A stretch of DNA of 64,000 nucleotides from Candidatus Aminicenantes bacterium UBA6228 (GTDB taxonomy: Bacteria > Acidobacteriota > Aminicenantia > Aminicenantales > Saccharicenantaceae), in assembly GCA_002441005.1 (NCBI GenBank), contig DJWO01000010.1:175593-239592 (forward strand), written 5' to 3'. Below, piece by piece: positions 15,960 to 25,339 of this stretch. How positions within the stretch are numbered: the first letter of the stretch is position 1; each line of letters opens with the position of its first letter. The position numbers and the translations under genes were made by a program. The notes under the pieces are model-generated. The model did not search any database. It had not been told where the DNA came from and was given only the letters and a program-made list of their open reading frames with translations.

Positions 15960-16589
15960 ATGATCAGGATTAATTTATTAAAACCGGAAATTAAGGAAGT
16001 CAGGGAACCGGCAGCAGGGCTGCCTAAGGTCGCCAAGGAAAGAAAGAAGACCAGCCTGGGGACGATTATTTTCCTGGTCCTGCTGGTCAGCCTGGCCGGT
16101 TATTATTTTTATCAGAACTGGGAAATGCAGAAGGAAAAGCAGCTGCTCGAACAGGCTCAACAGGAGAAAAACCAGCTGCAATATGTGGTGGCTAAACTCG
16201 AAGAAGTTAAGAATCAGAAGGCCCAGCTGGAGCTCAAGATCAACTTGATCAGACAACTGAAGAGCAATCAGGATATAGCTGTTAAAATTATGGATGAGAT
16301 TAACCGCCGGCTGCCTGATTATGTCTGGTTGAAAGATGCCAGTTATGATGGTCAGACCCTCAAGCTTAAAGGTGAAGCTATCTCCAATAATCTTATTGCT
16401 GATTTCATCACCAATATCGAGCGAAGCGAAACCTTCGGTCAGGTCGACTTGAAAGATTCAACCCAAAAATCTCAGGGAGGAGCCGTTTTCCTGGAATTTA
16501 ATCTGACTGTGCCTGTCAAGAAGCCTCAGCTTCAGCCGATTGAACAACCCAAACCCAAGGCTGCCCCCCAGGCAACGAGAAGGAGATAA
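15960..16589 (+). CDS. pilN: Type IV pilus inner-membrane protein PilN
   Basis: A 209-residue bitopic protein. The N-terminal MIRINLLKPE is the conserved INLLP-like motif that binds PilM. A membrane helix (LGTIIFLVLLVSLAGYYFY, about 37-56), a coiled coil, and a periplasmic ferredoxin-like domain follow; the latter includes LPDYVWLKDASYDGQTLKL. A Pro/Gln-rich tail ends in basic residues. PilN and PilO form a heterodimer that aligns the secretin with the motor. The gene is 3 bp from pilM and 2 bp from pilO. Confidence 0.92.
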   Translation: MIRINLLKPEIKEVREPAAGLPKVAKERKKTSLGTIIFLVLLVSLAGYYFYQNWEMQKEKQLLEQAQQEKNQLQYVVAKLEEVKNQKAQLELKINLIRQLKSNQDIAVKIMDEINRRLPDYVWLKDASYDGQTLKLKGEAISNNLIADFITNIERSETFGQVDLKDSTQKSQGGAVFLEFNLTVPVKKPQLQPIEQPKPKAAPQATRRR

Positions 16590-16591
16590 GA

Positions 16592-17173
16592 ATGAGAAAC
16601 TGGCCATGGTATGGACATCTGCTACTGGCAGTTATTATTTTTGCTCTGGTTTTCTTCTTCTTCTTTAAACCACGCAATGCTGAATTACAGAGTCTGCGCG
16701 AGTCAAGGCTGAAACTCGAGAAAGAAGTTGAAGTGCTGAAAGAGCAAAAGAAAGAATTGGATAAAATAGAAGCTGAGCTGGTAGTCCTCAATGCCACTCT
16801 TAAAGATCTGGAACAGATCATTCCGCAGAAAAAGGAAATTGCGGACATCCTGCGCCGGATTCAGCAATTAGCTTATGATTCCCGCCTGAATGTTCTTAAA
16901 TTCCAGCCGAAAGGTGAAGTCAATAAGGACTTTTATGCTGAATGGCCGATCAATATTGAGATTTCCGGTACCTACCACAACCTGGGTATTTTCTTTGACA
17001 AGCTCAGCAAATTCTCCAGGCTTTTTAATGTTAACAATTTTTCCATTTCTGCCCTGAACAACCAGACCGACGAACTGACTATCGGCTCAAAATTTGTAGC
17101 TACCACTTATTATTTTATTGAAGAACAACCGAAACCTGCCAAAACAGCCGGGGCAGCCAAAACACAGAGGTAA
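16592..17173 (+). CDS. pilO: Type IV pilus inner-membrane protein PilO
   Basis: A 193-residue PilO homologue. One membrane helix (HLLLAVIIFALVFFFFF, about 7-23) is followed by a long coiled coil and the periplasmic ferredoxin-like core with the conserved IPQKKEIADILRRIQQLA segment and a typical ISGTYHNLGIFFDKLSKF. PilO heterodimerises with PilN and contacts PilP. The gene sits between pilN (2 bp) and pilP (3 bp). Length and order agree with the pilMNOPQ family operon. Confidence 0.92.
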   Translation: MRNWPWYGHLLLAVIIFALVFFFFFKPRNAELQSLRESRLKLEKEVEVLKEQKKELDKIEAELVVLNATLKDLEQIIPQKKEIADILRRIQQLAYDSRLNVLKFQPKGEVNKDFYAEWPINIEISGTYHNLGIFFDKLSKFSRLFNVNNFSISALNNQTDELTIGSKFVATTYYFIEEQPKPAKTAGAAKTQR

Positions 17174-17176
17174 AAA

Positions 17177-17656
17177 ATGAAAAAGACGTTGATCTATATT
17201 ATGGTTATCGGCTTTACTGCCGGGCTCGGTTTTTTTAGCTTGGCCGGAGCCCAGGAGACTCAAAGAACCAGCCAGCAGGCAACAACCACCATTCCGACTC
17301 TGACTCTTGATAATCTCCCGCCGCGGGCCTCTTACGACCCGGGCGGTCGCCGGGATCCTTTCAAAGATTTAATCGGAAAAGGGAGAGTCAGCGGTCCGGC
17401 TTCCATGGAAGGCGGACGGCTTACCATCGAGAATGCGACCCTGGTTGGCATTGTCAAGACTCAAAAGGCCTATGTGGCCATTATCAGCGGGCCACAGCAA
17501 ATGCCTTATTTTTTGAAAATTGGCGACAAACTAGCCGATGGCTATATCTTTGATATTAATCCATCCCAGGTGATTTTCAGAAAGACTCATGATCGGGGCT
17601 TCCCCTTAATGAGGCCTATAAATGTGGTTAAAGAAATCAATCCGGAGGAGCGTTAA
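17177..17656 (+). CDS. pilP: Type IV pilus lipoprotein-like protein PilP
   Basis: A 159-residue exported protein. The N-terminal hydrophobic segment ends near SLAGAQE without a cysteine lipobox, so anchoring may differ from Neisseria PilP. The conserved core contains PPRASYDPGGRRDPFKDL, TLVGIVKTQKAYVAII and DINPSQVIFRK, the beta-sandwich that binds the PilQ N0 domain. It overlaps no gene; the pilQ ATG begins 1 bp after its stop, within an uninterrupted operon. Confidence 0.88.
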   Translation: MKKTLIYIMVIGFTAGLGFFSLAGAQETQRTSQQATTTIPTLTLDNLPPRASYDPGGRRDPFKDLIGKGRVSGPASMEGGRLTIENATLVGIVKTQKAYVAIISGPQQMPYFLKIGDKLADGYIFDINPSQVIFRKTHDRGFPLMRPINVVKEINPEER

Positions 17657-17657
17657 C

Positions 17658-19970
17658 ATGAAAAGGAAAACTTTTTGGCTTGGGCTGGCCATAGTAACCC
17701 TTATTATGGTTTCCGGCCTGGTCCTCCAGGCAGCGGCCACCAGTCTCAATAAAATAGAAGTGGTACCCGGGGCTCTATCAACCAGGGTAATGATGATGGC
17801 TGATAAGCCTCTTAGCGTCCGGCAGATAGCTTATATCTCAGAGAATCCCCCGGTGCTGGCCCTGGAATTGAGTGATGTCCGTCCCGTAGAAATTCCGGCC
17901 CTTCAGTCAATTGAAGGGCGGCTGGTAAAAGATATCCAGATTGAGCCAGCCGGTGAGAACCTTAAGATTTTGTTAGGCTTGAAGGAAAAGGTTCCTTACC
18001 GCCTTGGTCTTGAACAGGGAAAATTATTTCTGGAACTCAATGAATTTCTGAAGTCGGCTAATTATCCCATCGACCCGGCCGTCAATTCTTTACTTAAACA
18101 GGAGAACCGGGTTTATTTCAGTGAAATGAAAGTTGAAGCAAACCCAGGCCAGGTCAGTTTCAAAATCTCGCTGAGCGGCGACGCTCCCCTTCAGTCTTTT
18201 GCCCTTGACAACCCTGGCCGTCTGGTCATAGACCTGCTCAACACTCAATATCCAAGGGGCAATCAGTCTTACCAGGTAGGTCAGGCTAATGTAGACAAAG
18301 TCCGGGTAGCGCAATTCAAGCAAGCCGATCCCTGCCCGATCACCAGGCTGGTCTTTGACCTGAAAGAGCCAGGCTGGTATGCTCTCGACAGATCGGCTGA
18401 TGGGCTGAATATTACTTTTTACTCTCCTGACGAAGCCATAGCTGCCGTCAACCAGGCCAGTGTTAAAGAAAATCCTGCTCCGCCAGCCGTCAATACCCAG
18501 ATGGCTAATGCCCTGGCTATCCCGGCCGCTACCACCGAAGTAAAAACTGAGCCGCAACCTGCTCCCGAGCCGGTCAAAATAAAACCTCAGCCGGCTGAAA
18601 CTAAAATTGAATCAGCGCCGGAACCGAGGAAATTAAAAAGCGAGCCGGTTCAAAGCCAGGCTCAGCCTCAAGAGGAAAAATTTAAGCCACGGATAATTCA
18701 GACCAGCGAAGAAAAATATACAGGCGAGGTCATCAGCCTGAAATTTAAGGATGCCGATATCAGGGATGTGGTACTCTTCCTGGCTGATCTGGCCGGCCTA
18801 AATGTTATTTTTGACCCCGAAGTCAGAGGGACTGTTTCCTGTAACCTGCAGGCCGTTCCCTGGGATCAGGCGCTTGATGTCGTTCTAAAACAGAATAAAC
18901 TCGGCAAGACTATAGAAGGCAACGTTTTAAGAATAGCCCCGGTCGATATTCTGGCCAGGGAAGATGAAAATGTGCGAAGAATTCAGGAAAGCAAAGAGCT
19001 GTCCGGTCCGGTTTAGGTCAAAACCGTTACCCTGTCTTACTCCAAAGCCAGAGATGTTCAGAGTTTGCTGAAAAGCAAGCTGTCCAGGAATGGTGAAATT
19101 GTCATTGACGAAAGAACCAATACTCTCATTATTTCCGAAGTCCGGGACCGGATGGAGCTCCTGGAAAAATTGATTGTCGTCCTGGATACTCCTACTCCTC
19201 AGGTTTCAATCGAAGCCAGGATTGTCGAAGCCACTTCCACCTTTATCAAAAACCTGGGGATTCAGTGGGGTTATAAGGGTGTGGTTGATCCTTTCTATGG
19301 AAATCAAACCTCGCTATCCTTCCCCAATAAAATCCAGATGGACGGGGCTATGATTCCTCAGGGTATTGTGACCAAAGGTATTGGTGGTCCTCTGGGCGGT
19401 TACGCCGTTAATTTGCCCGCTCCGGCTTTTAACACCGCTCTGGGCTTTTCTTTTGCCAATGTCCTTGATACCTTCAGGCTGGATGTTGCCCTGTCCGGAC
19501 TTGAGACTTCAGGCAATGGCCGGATTATCTCCTCGCCGAAAGTAACGACTCAGAACAATCAGGCGGCTGAAATCATTCAGGGCCGTCAGATCCCGGTTCA
19601 GACCGTGGCCAATTTCACCGTTACCACCAGATACGTTAATGCCGCTCTGGAGCTCAGAGCTACACCGCAGATTACAGCTGAAGGCACCATTATCATGAAT
19701 ATCGAAATCCAGAATAATGCGGCCGACTTTGCCAACCTGGTTAATGGCATTCCTCCTATCACCACTCAAAGTGCCAAAACTACGGTCATGGTACCCGATG
19801 GAGGAACAACTGTCATTGGCGGAATTTACAGGACTGAAGATTCAGTTACCAGAGATAAGACTCCTTACCTCAACAATATTCCAATTCTGGGGACTCTGTT
19901 CAAATCCTTCGCCAGAACGCGTCAGAACCGGGAGTTGCTGATCTTTATAACTCCCAGGATTATGAAATAA
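17658..19970 (+). pseudogene. pilQ: Type IV pilus secretin PilQ, interrupted by an in-frame TAG
   Basis: PilQ forms the outer-membrane pore for the pilus. The ATG at 17658, preceded by GGAGGAGCG, opens 771 codons in one frame, but codon 453 (19014-19016) is TAG. Before it are a signal sequence, an AMIN domain, a Pro/Gln/Lys-rich linker and the secretin N-terminal domain (VVLFLADLAGLNVIFDPEV). After it the frame continues directly with VKTVTLSYSKARDVQSLL and the whole secretin domain (VSIEARIVEATSTFIK, VPDGGTTVIGG, LLIFITPRIMK). No frameshift or deletion is visible. A CAG-to-TAG change, an assembly error or readthrough could explain it. TAG also ends other genes here, for example the FAH hydrolase. 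Without readthrough the pore would be lost. Confidence 0.85.
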
Positions 19971-19989
19971 TCAGAAGGAGAAAACCAAG

Positions 19990-20562
19990 ATGAGAAAGCT
20001 AACCTTATCTTTAAAAATAGTCAGCATCTTAACGCTGGGTTTGTTGTTGTATTCGTGCAACCCCATTGAAAATGACTCTGATTCCAGCAGTTTTATTGTC
20101 GTTGAAAGCATTATGGGCAAAGACCTTGCCGGCAGTGATTCGACCGTTGCTTTTTCTGATGTGAGTAGCGGCTTGCCTGATTCGGTCACGGCCACTTTAA
20201 GATCAGCAATGCTTGATCCTAATCCGATTAACGGGGTTTCTCAGTATAGCGATATCATGCTGACCAGATATGTCGTCACCTACACCAGGAGCGATGGGGC
20301 TACGGCCGAGGGTTCAGCTGTTCCCTATCATTTTGAATCATCTCTTTCGACTCTTCTGCCCGTAGGCTCAAGTGTCACTATCCCCTTGATGATAGTTACT
20401 GATACCGCCAAGAGCCAGGCCCCCTTAGCTGCTCTGGCTGGCACCACCGATGTCCTGGAATGTACTGCCCGGATAGATTTTTACGGTCATGACTTAAGAA
20501 ATAAGAACGTCACTCAGGTGGCTTCTGTCCAGATCCGTTTCCTTGATTTTCCTAATTTATAA
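19990..20562 (+). CDS. Small outer-membrane-type lipoprotein of the pilus operon
   Basis: A 190-residue protein with a lipoprotein signal peptide ending in the lipobox LLYSC, followed by a short acidic/Ser linker and a beta-rich chain with ARIDFYGHDL and a C-terminal VQIRFLDF. It starts 19 bp after pilQ with AGAAGGAG upstream, so it belongs to the pilus operon. Its fold suggests a beta sandwich. I do not recognise the family; a PilQ-assisting pilotin-like role would fit position and localisation but nothing in the sequence proves it. Confidence 0.75.
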   Translation: MRKLTLSLKIVSILTLGLLLYSCNPIENDSDSSSFIVVESIMGKDLAGSDSTVAFSDVSSGLPDSVTATLRSAMLDPNPINGVSQYSDIMLTRYVVTYTRSDGATAEGSAVPYHFESSLSTLLPVGSSVTIPLMIVTDTAKSQAPLAALAGTTDVLECTARIDFYGHDLRNKNVTQVASVQIRFLDFPNL

Positions 20563-20611
20563 GGGGCCAGACACAAGAGATAGATTAGAATTCCAATCTG
20601 AACTCCAGTCC

Positions 20612-22756
20612 TCAAAGGAGGATTCGATAAGAAAGCCGGGCCTGGCTGTGTTGATGACTGAAGTCTTCAAGAAACTGAGACAGGGCAAAAAATTCTTTAC
20701 TCTCCGCCAGTCGTAAGTAAAGTTTAACTTCTTTTTGAACTTTTTTCCATAGTCTGGGCTTAACCTTGGGCCCGATGATTTCCAGAGCTGGAAAGCGCTC
20801 GTTGAGCTCTTCCCCGAGCTGCCTGGAAGCTCCGGCTACCCGCCTTAAATTGTGACCGCTCAAAGTCAGGCTGACCAGCAGGCTAAAAGGCGGATATTTT
20901 AACAACTGCCGGTATTCTAATTCCTCCCGGTAGAAACTCGGATAATCGGCCTGAGCACCATATTTTATGGACGGCTGATCAGGCATGGAGGTAATGACCA
21001 TCAGCTTCGAGGAAGGCCGGTTGGCCAGGAGTTCTGAAGCTTTAAAGAGTCTGATAAAAGTTTGTTCACTGGCTTTAAAATCAGGCAGGTTAAGACCTAT
21101 TTCAGGCTCAATGACGACCACCAGGGAAAAACTACCAGGCGAAAGCCTCGGCAGGGCATATTCTGTGCCAATCACCAGCTGGATTTTCCCAGACTTTATT
21201 TTTTTTAGATAGCCCTCTATCTTACTTTTTTCTTCCCCTTCTTCCAGCAGGGCCAGGTTTAAATCAGGCAGGGCTTTTTTTATGCGCTCAACCAGGAATT
21301 GACTGCCTTTAATCCGGCCGGCTTTCAATTGACGGCCACATCCAGGGCACGTTTCCTGGCGGCTCATACTCTGCCCGCAATAGCGGCAAACCAATTCTCC
21401 TTTTTTTTTATCAAATATTAAAGGAATCTGACAGGCCGGGCAGCGGGGGACATAGCCGCAACCAGGGCAAACCAGATAGCCGGCATAGCCCTTCCGGTTG
21501 ATAAAAAAGAAGATCTGCCGGCCAGCCTGAAGGACTGGCCCGGCCTCGACCTTCAATTCTTCCTGCAGCCAGTGGCTGAGGTCCTGGCGGCTAAACTGCC
21601 GGGTATAACACCTGTCTGTCTGGCCCAGATCGATTAATTCGCCGCTTCCGGCTGAGTGGTAATACAAACTGACCGGAGGGCAGGAAGAAGTTAAGAGCAG
21701 AACTGCCCCTTCCTCCTTAGCCCTGATCTGAGCTCCTTCCCGGACATCAAAGGGCGGATTTTCAGCCAGATCGTAAAGTTCATTTTGTACTTCGTCTACC
21801 ACAATCAACCTGACTGGCTTGACCGGCAAAAAGAGTATAGCTCTCGTCCCGATGACCACCCGGCTTTTACCGGATATGATGCTTTCCCAGGCTTCGCTCC
21901 TCTTTTTCCCGCTCAGCCGGCTATGATAAAAAACTGCTGTTGAACCAAGCCGGCTGGCATAAGACAGCCATCTTTTAGTCTGTTCTATTTCAGGCAACAG
22001 GATAAAGACATAGCCCTCACCGTCAACCGCCTGGCTGATGATTTTAAATATCTCTTCCTGTCTCTTCTGAGCCTCACCGGCCAGCAGGAACCGCTGGAAT
22101 TTCATGGCCTGAAGAGCTTGAAAAATTGAGCTGACCGGACTGTCTTCAGCCAGAAAACCCACCGGCAAAGATAATTGTCTGGGAGCCTGGCCAGGTGGTA
22201 AGGCAAGGCTCTTAGCCTTCCTGGCTTTTTGTTTGATTTCTATCAGGCCGGCTTGCTCCAGAGATTTCAGCTTAGCATTAAGGTCCCGCCACTTAAGCTT
22301 CTTTTTTAAAAAGACAGGAGACAGGGCTCTCTGGCTGACCAAATCGAGGAGCTCACGGTTCTTGCCTTTTAATTCCCCTGACTGGAGTTCTTCTTTGCCT
22401 TTGGAGGTAATTATGACCTGTGGCTTGATTTCAGCCAGCCTGACCGGTCCTTCAGCCTGTTCCAGAAAGAGACCAGGCGAGCTGAGGTTCCTTAAAGCCA
22501 GTTTCTGGATGAAATTTAAAAACTCGGGAGGCAGAGCTGGCCCGCTTTCAAGCACTTCACAAACATCTTTCAGCTGAAAGCCAGACCCGGGGACAGAGTC
22601 TGTTACCTCCAGCACATAGCCTTTGATTTTCCTTGAACCCAGCGGGGCGATAACCACGGTGCCAGGCCTCACCCTGTTTTTAAGTTCGTCCGGCAAGCGG
22701 TAAAGAAAAGTCTGATTGACAGGTAAAGGGAAAGTGAGGTGGCAATAGGCGGTCAT
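20612..22756 (-). CDS. priA: PriA-like primosomal protein lacking helicase motifs
   Basis: A 714-residue protein aligned over the full length of PriA: N-terminal DNA-binding domain (ending FLEQAEGPVRLAEI), winged helix, helicase lobes with zinc module, and C-terminal domain (PKVKPRLWKKVQKEVKLYLR). The zinc cysteines are intact (CPGCGYVPRCPAC, CRYCG, CPGCG). The ATPase motifs are not: Walker A (normally GVTGSGKT) reads AGEAQKRQ at about 226-233, DEEH reads DEVQ at 321-324, GSATP is replaced by TSSCPP and the Arg-finger motif GRAGR by LLANR. It probably loads the replisome without unwinding, as proposed for actinobacterial PriA. It overlaps the udg gene by 4 bp. Confidence 0.85.
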   Translation of the reverse strand: MTAYCHLTFPLPVNQTFLYRLPDELKNRVRPGTVVIAPLGSRKIKGYVLEVTDSVPGSGFQLKDVCEVLESGPALPPEFLNFIQKLALRNLSSPGLFLEQAEGPVRLAEIKPQVIITSKGKEELQSGELKGKNRELLDLVSQRALSPVFLKKKLKWRDLNAKLKSLEQAGLIEIKQKARKAKSLALPPGQAPRQLSLPVGFLAEDSPVSSIFQALQAMKFQRFLLAGEAQKRQEEIFKIISQAVDGEGYVFILLPEIEQTKRWLSYASRLGSTAVFYHSRLSGKKRSEAWESIISGKSRVVIGTRAILFLPVKPVRLIVVDEVQNELYDLAENPPFDVREGAQIRAKEEGAVLLLTSSCPPVSLYYHSAGSGELIDLGQTDRCYTRQFSRQDLSHWLQEELKVEAGPVLQAGRQIFFFINRKGYAGYLVCPGCGYVPRCPACQIPLIFDKKKGELVCRYCGQSMSRQETCPGCGRQLKAGRIKGSQFLVERIKKALPDLNLALLEEGEEKSKIEGYLKKIKSGKIQLVIGTEYALPRLSPGSFSLVVVIEPEIGLNLPDFKASEQTFIRLFKASELLANRPSSKLMVITSMPDQPSIKYGAQADYPSFYREELEYRQLLKYPPFSLLVSLTLSGHNLRRVAGASRQLGEELNERFPALEIIGPKVKPRLWKKVQKEVKLYLRLAESKEFFALSQFLEDFSHQHSQARLSYRILL

Positions 22757-23487
22757 GAAGTTTCCAGCAATTTCATAACTTTCTTCATGTCTTCCCAGAC
22801 CAGCCTTTTTATTTCCCTGTTACCTTCGTTCCGGATGAGATAGGCTGGATGAAAAGTGGGCATAACCGGGATGCCTTTAAACTGGCCGAAGTGACCGCGG
22901 ATCTCAGACATGCTTTTATTGGTCTGAAGCAGAAATTCGGCCGCTATTTTCCCCAGTGCTACTATAGACTTAGGATTAATGAGCTCGATTTGATGCAGAA
23001 GATAAGGAGAACAGGCTTTAACCTCATCGGGCCGCGGAGTTCTGTTCTCTGGCGGCCGGCACTTAATGACATTAGCGATATAAACTTCCTGACGCTTAAA
23101 ACCCATAGCCTCAATAATTTTGGTCAGCAGCTGACCGGCCCGGCCGACAAACGGCCGGCCCTGCAAATCTTCATCCCGCCCTGGAGCTTCACCCACAAAC
23201 ATTAACCTGGCCTGATAGTTTCCTTCTCCGGGAACAGCCCTGGTTCTTCCCTGAAAAAGAGGGCAGAAGCGGCAGTCGTTAATTCGCCGCAGCAGTTTTT
23301 CCCACTCGGCTGCTATGGCGGCTTGATCTTCAGGCCCGGTCTCGAAACTGATCAGCCCGGCAGAAGTTTTTTCCCTGTCATTCAGCCCGTTTTCGGGCCG
23401 GATCAAAAAATCGACTCCCAGTTGCCGGTAAAAATGAATTTGCTCTTCGAGGTCTTCCAGTTTATCAACTATTGCCTTGCCGTTCAT
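22753..23487 (-). CDS. Family 4 uracil-DNA glycosylase (Fe-S)
   Basis: This 244-residue enzyme removes uracil from DNA. Motifs are GEAPGRDEDLQGRPFVGRAGQLL (split: GEAPG followed by the uracil-binding stretch), VIKCRPPENRTP and the late FHPAYLIRN. Four cysteines for the Fe-S cluster of family 4 enzymes are present: CRFC near the start of the domain, KCRP and KACSP. About 65 residues precede the first cysteine, longer than minimal family members. ATG at 23487 is preferred to TTG at 23502. It overlaps coaBC at its 5' end and priA at its 3' end, so it lies inside the DUF465-priA operon. Confidence 0.92.
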   Translation of the reverse strand: MNGKAIVDKLEDLEEQIHFYRQLGVDFLIRPENGLNDREKTSAGLISFETGPEDQAAIAAEWEKLLRRINDCRFCPLFQGRTRAVPGEGNYQARLMFVGEAPGRDEDLQGRPFVGRAGQLLTKIIEAMGFKRQEVYIANVIKCRPPENRTPRPDEVKACSPYLLHQIELINPKSIVALGKIAAEFLLQTNKSMSEIRGHFGQFKGIPVMPTFHPAYLIRNEGNREIKRLVWEDMKKVMKLLETS

Positions 23488-24667
23488 TGAGTATTGTCCC
23501 AATTTCCGTCAGAATTTCCTGACTGATTTTTCTTTTAGTGGTTTTGCTGATAAATTTCTCCCGGCCATCAGGCCAGAATAAATAGACTTCGTTTTCCTCA
23601 CAGCCAAAACCAATATCCGGACGGGAAACATCATTAGCTACCATCAGGTCGACTTTTTTCTTTTTCATCTTGTCACCAGCCCTGGCTTTTAGCCCGGCGG
23701 TTTCAGCCGCAAAGCCAACCAGCAGCTGGTCTTGTTTCAAACCTCCAAGCTCTTCCAGAATATCCGGAGTGGTTTCCAGCTGGAGCCCGGCCGGCAGGTT
23801 TTCCTTTTTGATTTTCTCCTGGCTGGTCCGGTTGAACCTGAAATCAGAAACAGCAGCAGCCATGATGACCACCCTGGCCCGGTCATAGTATTTAAGGATA
23901 GCCTGACGCATCTCTTCTGAGGAAACGACCTGTTCAACTTTGACTCCGGCCGGCGGTTCAAGTTCAACCGGCCCACTGATCAGAACCACTTCCGCTCCGA
24001 GTTGATAAGCTTCCCGGGCCAGTTCATAGCCCATCCGGCCTGAAGACCGGTTGGACAGGAAACGGACCGGGTCCAAGGCTTCCCTGGTCGGACCAGCGGT
24101 GATCACTACCAGTTGATCTTTAAAGACTGGCTGGCGGCGAATAAGCCTCAAGCTGGTCTCGACAATTTTTGGGAGTGAAGCCAGCCGGCCGCTGCCTGTC
24201 TGGCCACAGGCTAAATAACCGCTCTCTGGTTCCACAAATTCTACTCCAGTCTCTCTTAATTTTTTTATATTGGCCTGAGTCTGAGGATGCTCGAACATAG
24301 CCTGATTCATAGCCGGGGCAATCAGTACCGGGGCTTTAACTGCTAAATAAAAGGTTGATAGAAAATCATCGGCCAGTCCCGCGGCCAGCTTGGCGATGAG
24401 GTTGGCTGTGGCTGGGGCTATAAGCAGCAGGTTAACCTCAGCCGCCAGAGCAATATGTTCTATCGGCCTCTGCCGCTCGTCAAAAAGATTGACGATGGCT
24501 GGCTCACCGCTCAGGGCCGTAAATAGATCGGGGTGAATAAAATTAGTCGCTTTCTCCGTCATAATCACCCGGACCGCCAGGTCCTCTTTCTGGAAAAGCC
24601 GGATAAGATCAGGCGCTTTGTAAAGGCTAATCGAAGAGGTCACTCCCAGAGCTATCTTATTCATCAT
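23465..24667 (-). CDS. coaBC: Bifunctional phosphopantothenoylcysteine decarboxylase/synthetase
   Basis: CoaBC makes 4'-phosphopantetheine from phosphopantothenate in two steps. The N-terminal CoaC half has the flavin-binding start KIALGVTSSISLYKAPDL, PAMNQAMFEHP and the catalytic Cys in YLACGQTGSGRL. The CoaB half begins VVITAGPTREALDPVRFLSN and contains SSGRMGYELA and the CTP-site AAAVSDFR...KIKKE. The 400-residue length is standard. Either of two adjacent ATGs could start it. It lies 1 bp after gmk, an often conserved pairing; the omega subunit gene frequently found between them is absent. Confidence 0.96.
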   Translation of the reverse strand: MMNKIALGVTSSISLYKAPDLIRLFQKEDLAVRVIMTEKATNFIHPDLFTALSGEPAIVNLFDERQRPIEHIALAAEVNLLLIAPATANLIAKLAAGLADDFLSTFYLAVKAPVLIAPAMNQAMFEHPQTQANIKKLRETGVEFVEPESGYLACGQTGSGRLASLPKIVETSLRLIRRQPVFKDQLVVITAGPTREALDPVRFLSNRSSGRMGYELAREAYQLGAEVVLISGPVELEPPAGVKVEQVVSSEEMRQAILKYYDRARVVIMAAAVSDFRFNRTSQEKIKKENLPAGLQLETTPDILEELGGLKQDQLLVGFAAETAGLKARAGDKMKKKKVDLMVANDVSRPDIGFGCEENEVYLFWPDGREKFISKTTKRKISQEILTEIGTILNERQGNS

Positions 24668-24668
24668 C

Positions 24669-25292
24669 TTACCTCTCTTTTTCAGTTCCGGGGGCAGGCT
24701 TAAAACTTTTTAAAATCTCCTGAAAGTCCTTCTGTCTGGCTTTGAACTGACAGCGGTGAGCGATGATGATCGACCGGAGTTCATCCACCGCTCTGGTTAT
24801 TTCTCCATTGATCACTAAATAATCAAAAAAATCAGATTGCTGGATTTCTCTTCTGGCGTTTTCTAACCGGAGGGCAATGGCTCCGGCCGTGTCAGTTTTT
24901 CGCTGTCTCAGCCTTTTTTCCAGTTCAGCCCAGGACGGTGGAACGACAAAAATCAAACTGGCTTCCATTAGCTGGCTTTTAATCTGCCTGGCCCCCTGAA
25001 CATCTATATCCAGGACCAGATCTTTACCCCCGCCTTTATTCTTAATTTCTTGAAGCGAGGTCCCATATAATTCACCATGAACAACCGCCGATTCAACAAA
25101 AGCCCCGGCGGCCTTCATTTTCTCAAATTCCTGACGGCTAACAAAATAATAATCACGGCGGTTTTTCTCATCGGGCCGGGGAAGCCTGGTGGTATGAGAA
25201 ATAGAAAATTCCAGTCCGGGAAGAATCTCCAGCAGCTGCTTGATCAGTGTAGATTTCCCGCAGCCGGAAGGACCGGAGACAACAAAGATCAT
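24669..25292 (-). CDS. gmk: Guanylate kinase
   Basis: A 207-residue enzyme that phosphorylates GMP to GDP. The P-loop GPSGCGKST opens the protein, followed by the GMP-binding SISHTTRLPRPDEKNRRDYYFV and LDIDVQGARQIK. RLENARREIQQSDFFDYLVIN is the conserved late block. Length is normal. It is between yicC (47 bp upstream) and coaBC (1 bp downstream); yicC-gmk linkage is widespread in bacteria. Confidence 0.96.
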   Translation of the reverse strand: MIFVVSGPSGCGKSTLIKQLLEILPGLEFSISHTTRLPRPDEKNRRDYYFVSRQEFEKMKAAGAFVESAVVHGELYGTSLQEIKNKGGGKDLVLDIDVQGARQIKSQLMEASLIFVVPPSWAELEKRLRQRKTDTAGAIALRLENARREIQQSDFFDYLVINGEITRAVDELRSIIIAHRCQFKARQKDFQEILKSFKPAPGTEKER

Positions 25293-25339
25293 CTTTGTTC
25301 CCTGCCTTTCTTTACCTGTCGTCTTATTTTAACAGATTT

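Noticed and set aside
19014..19016. Pyrrolysine or other recoding of TAG
   Set aside because: TAG is a normal terminator of at least two intact genes in this window and no recoding element or suppressor tRNA is visible; not excluded genome-wide.
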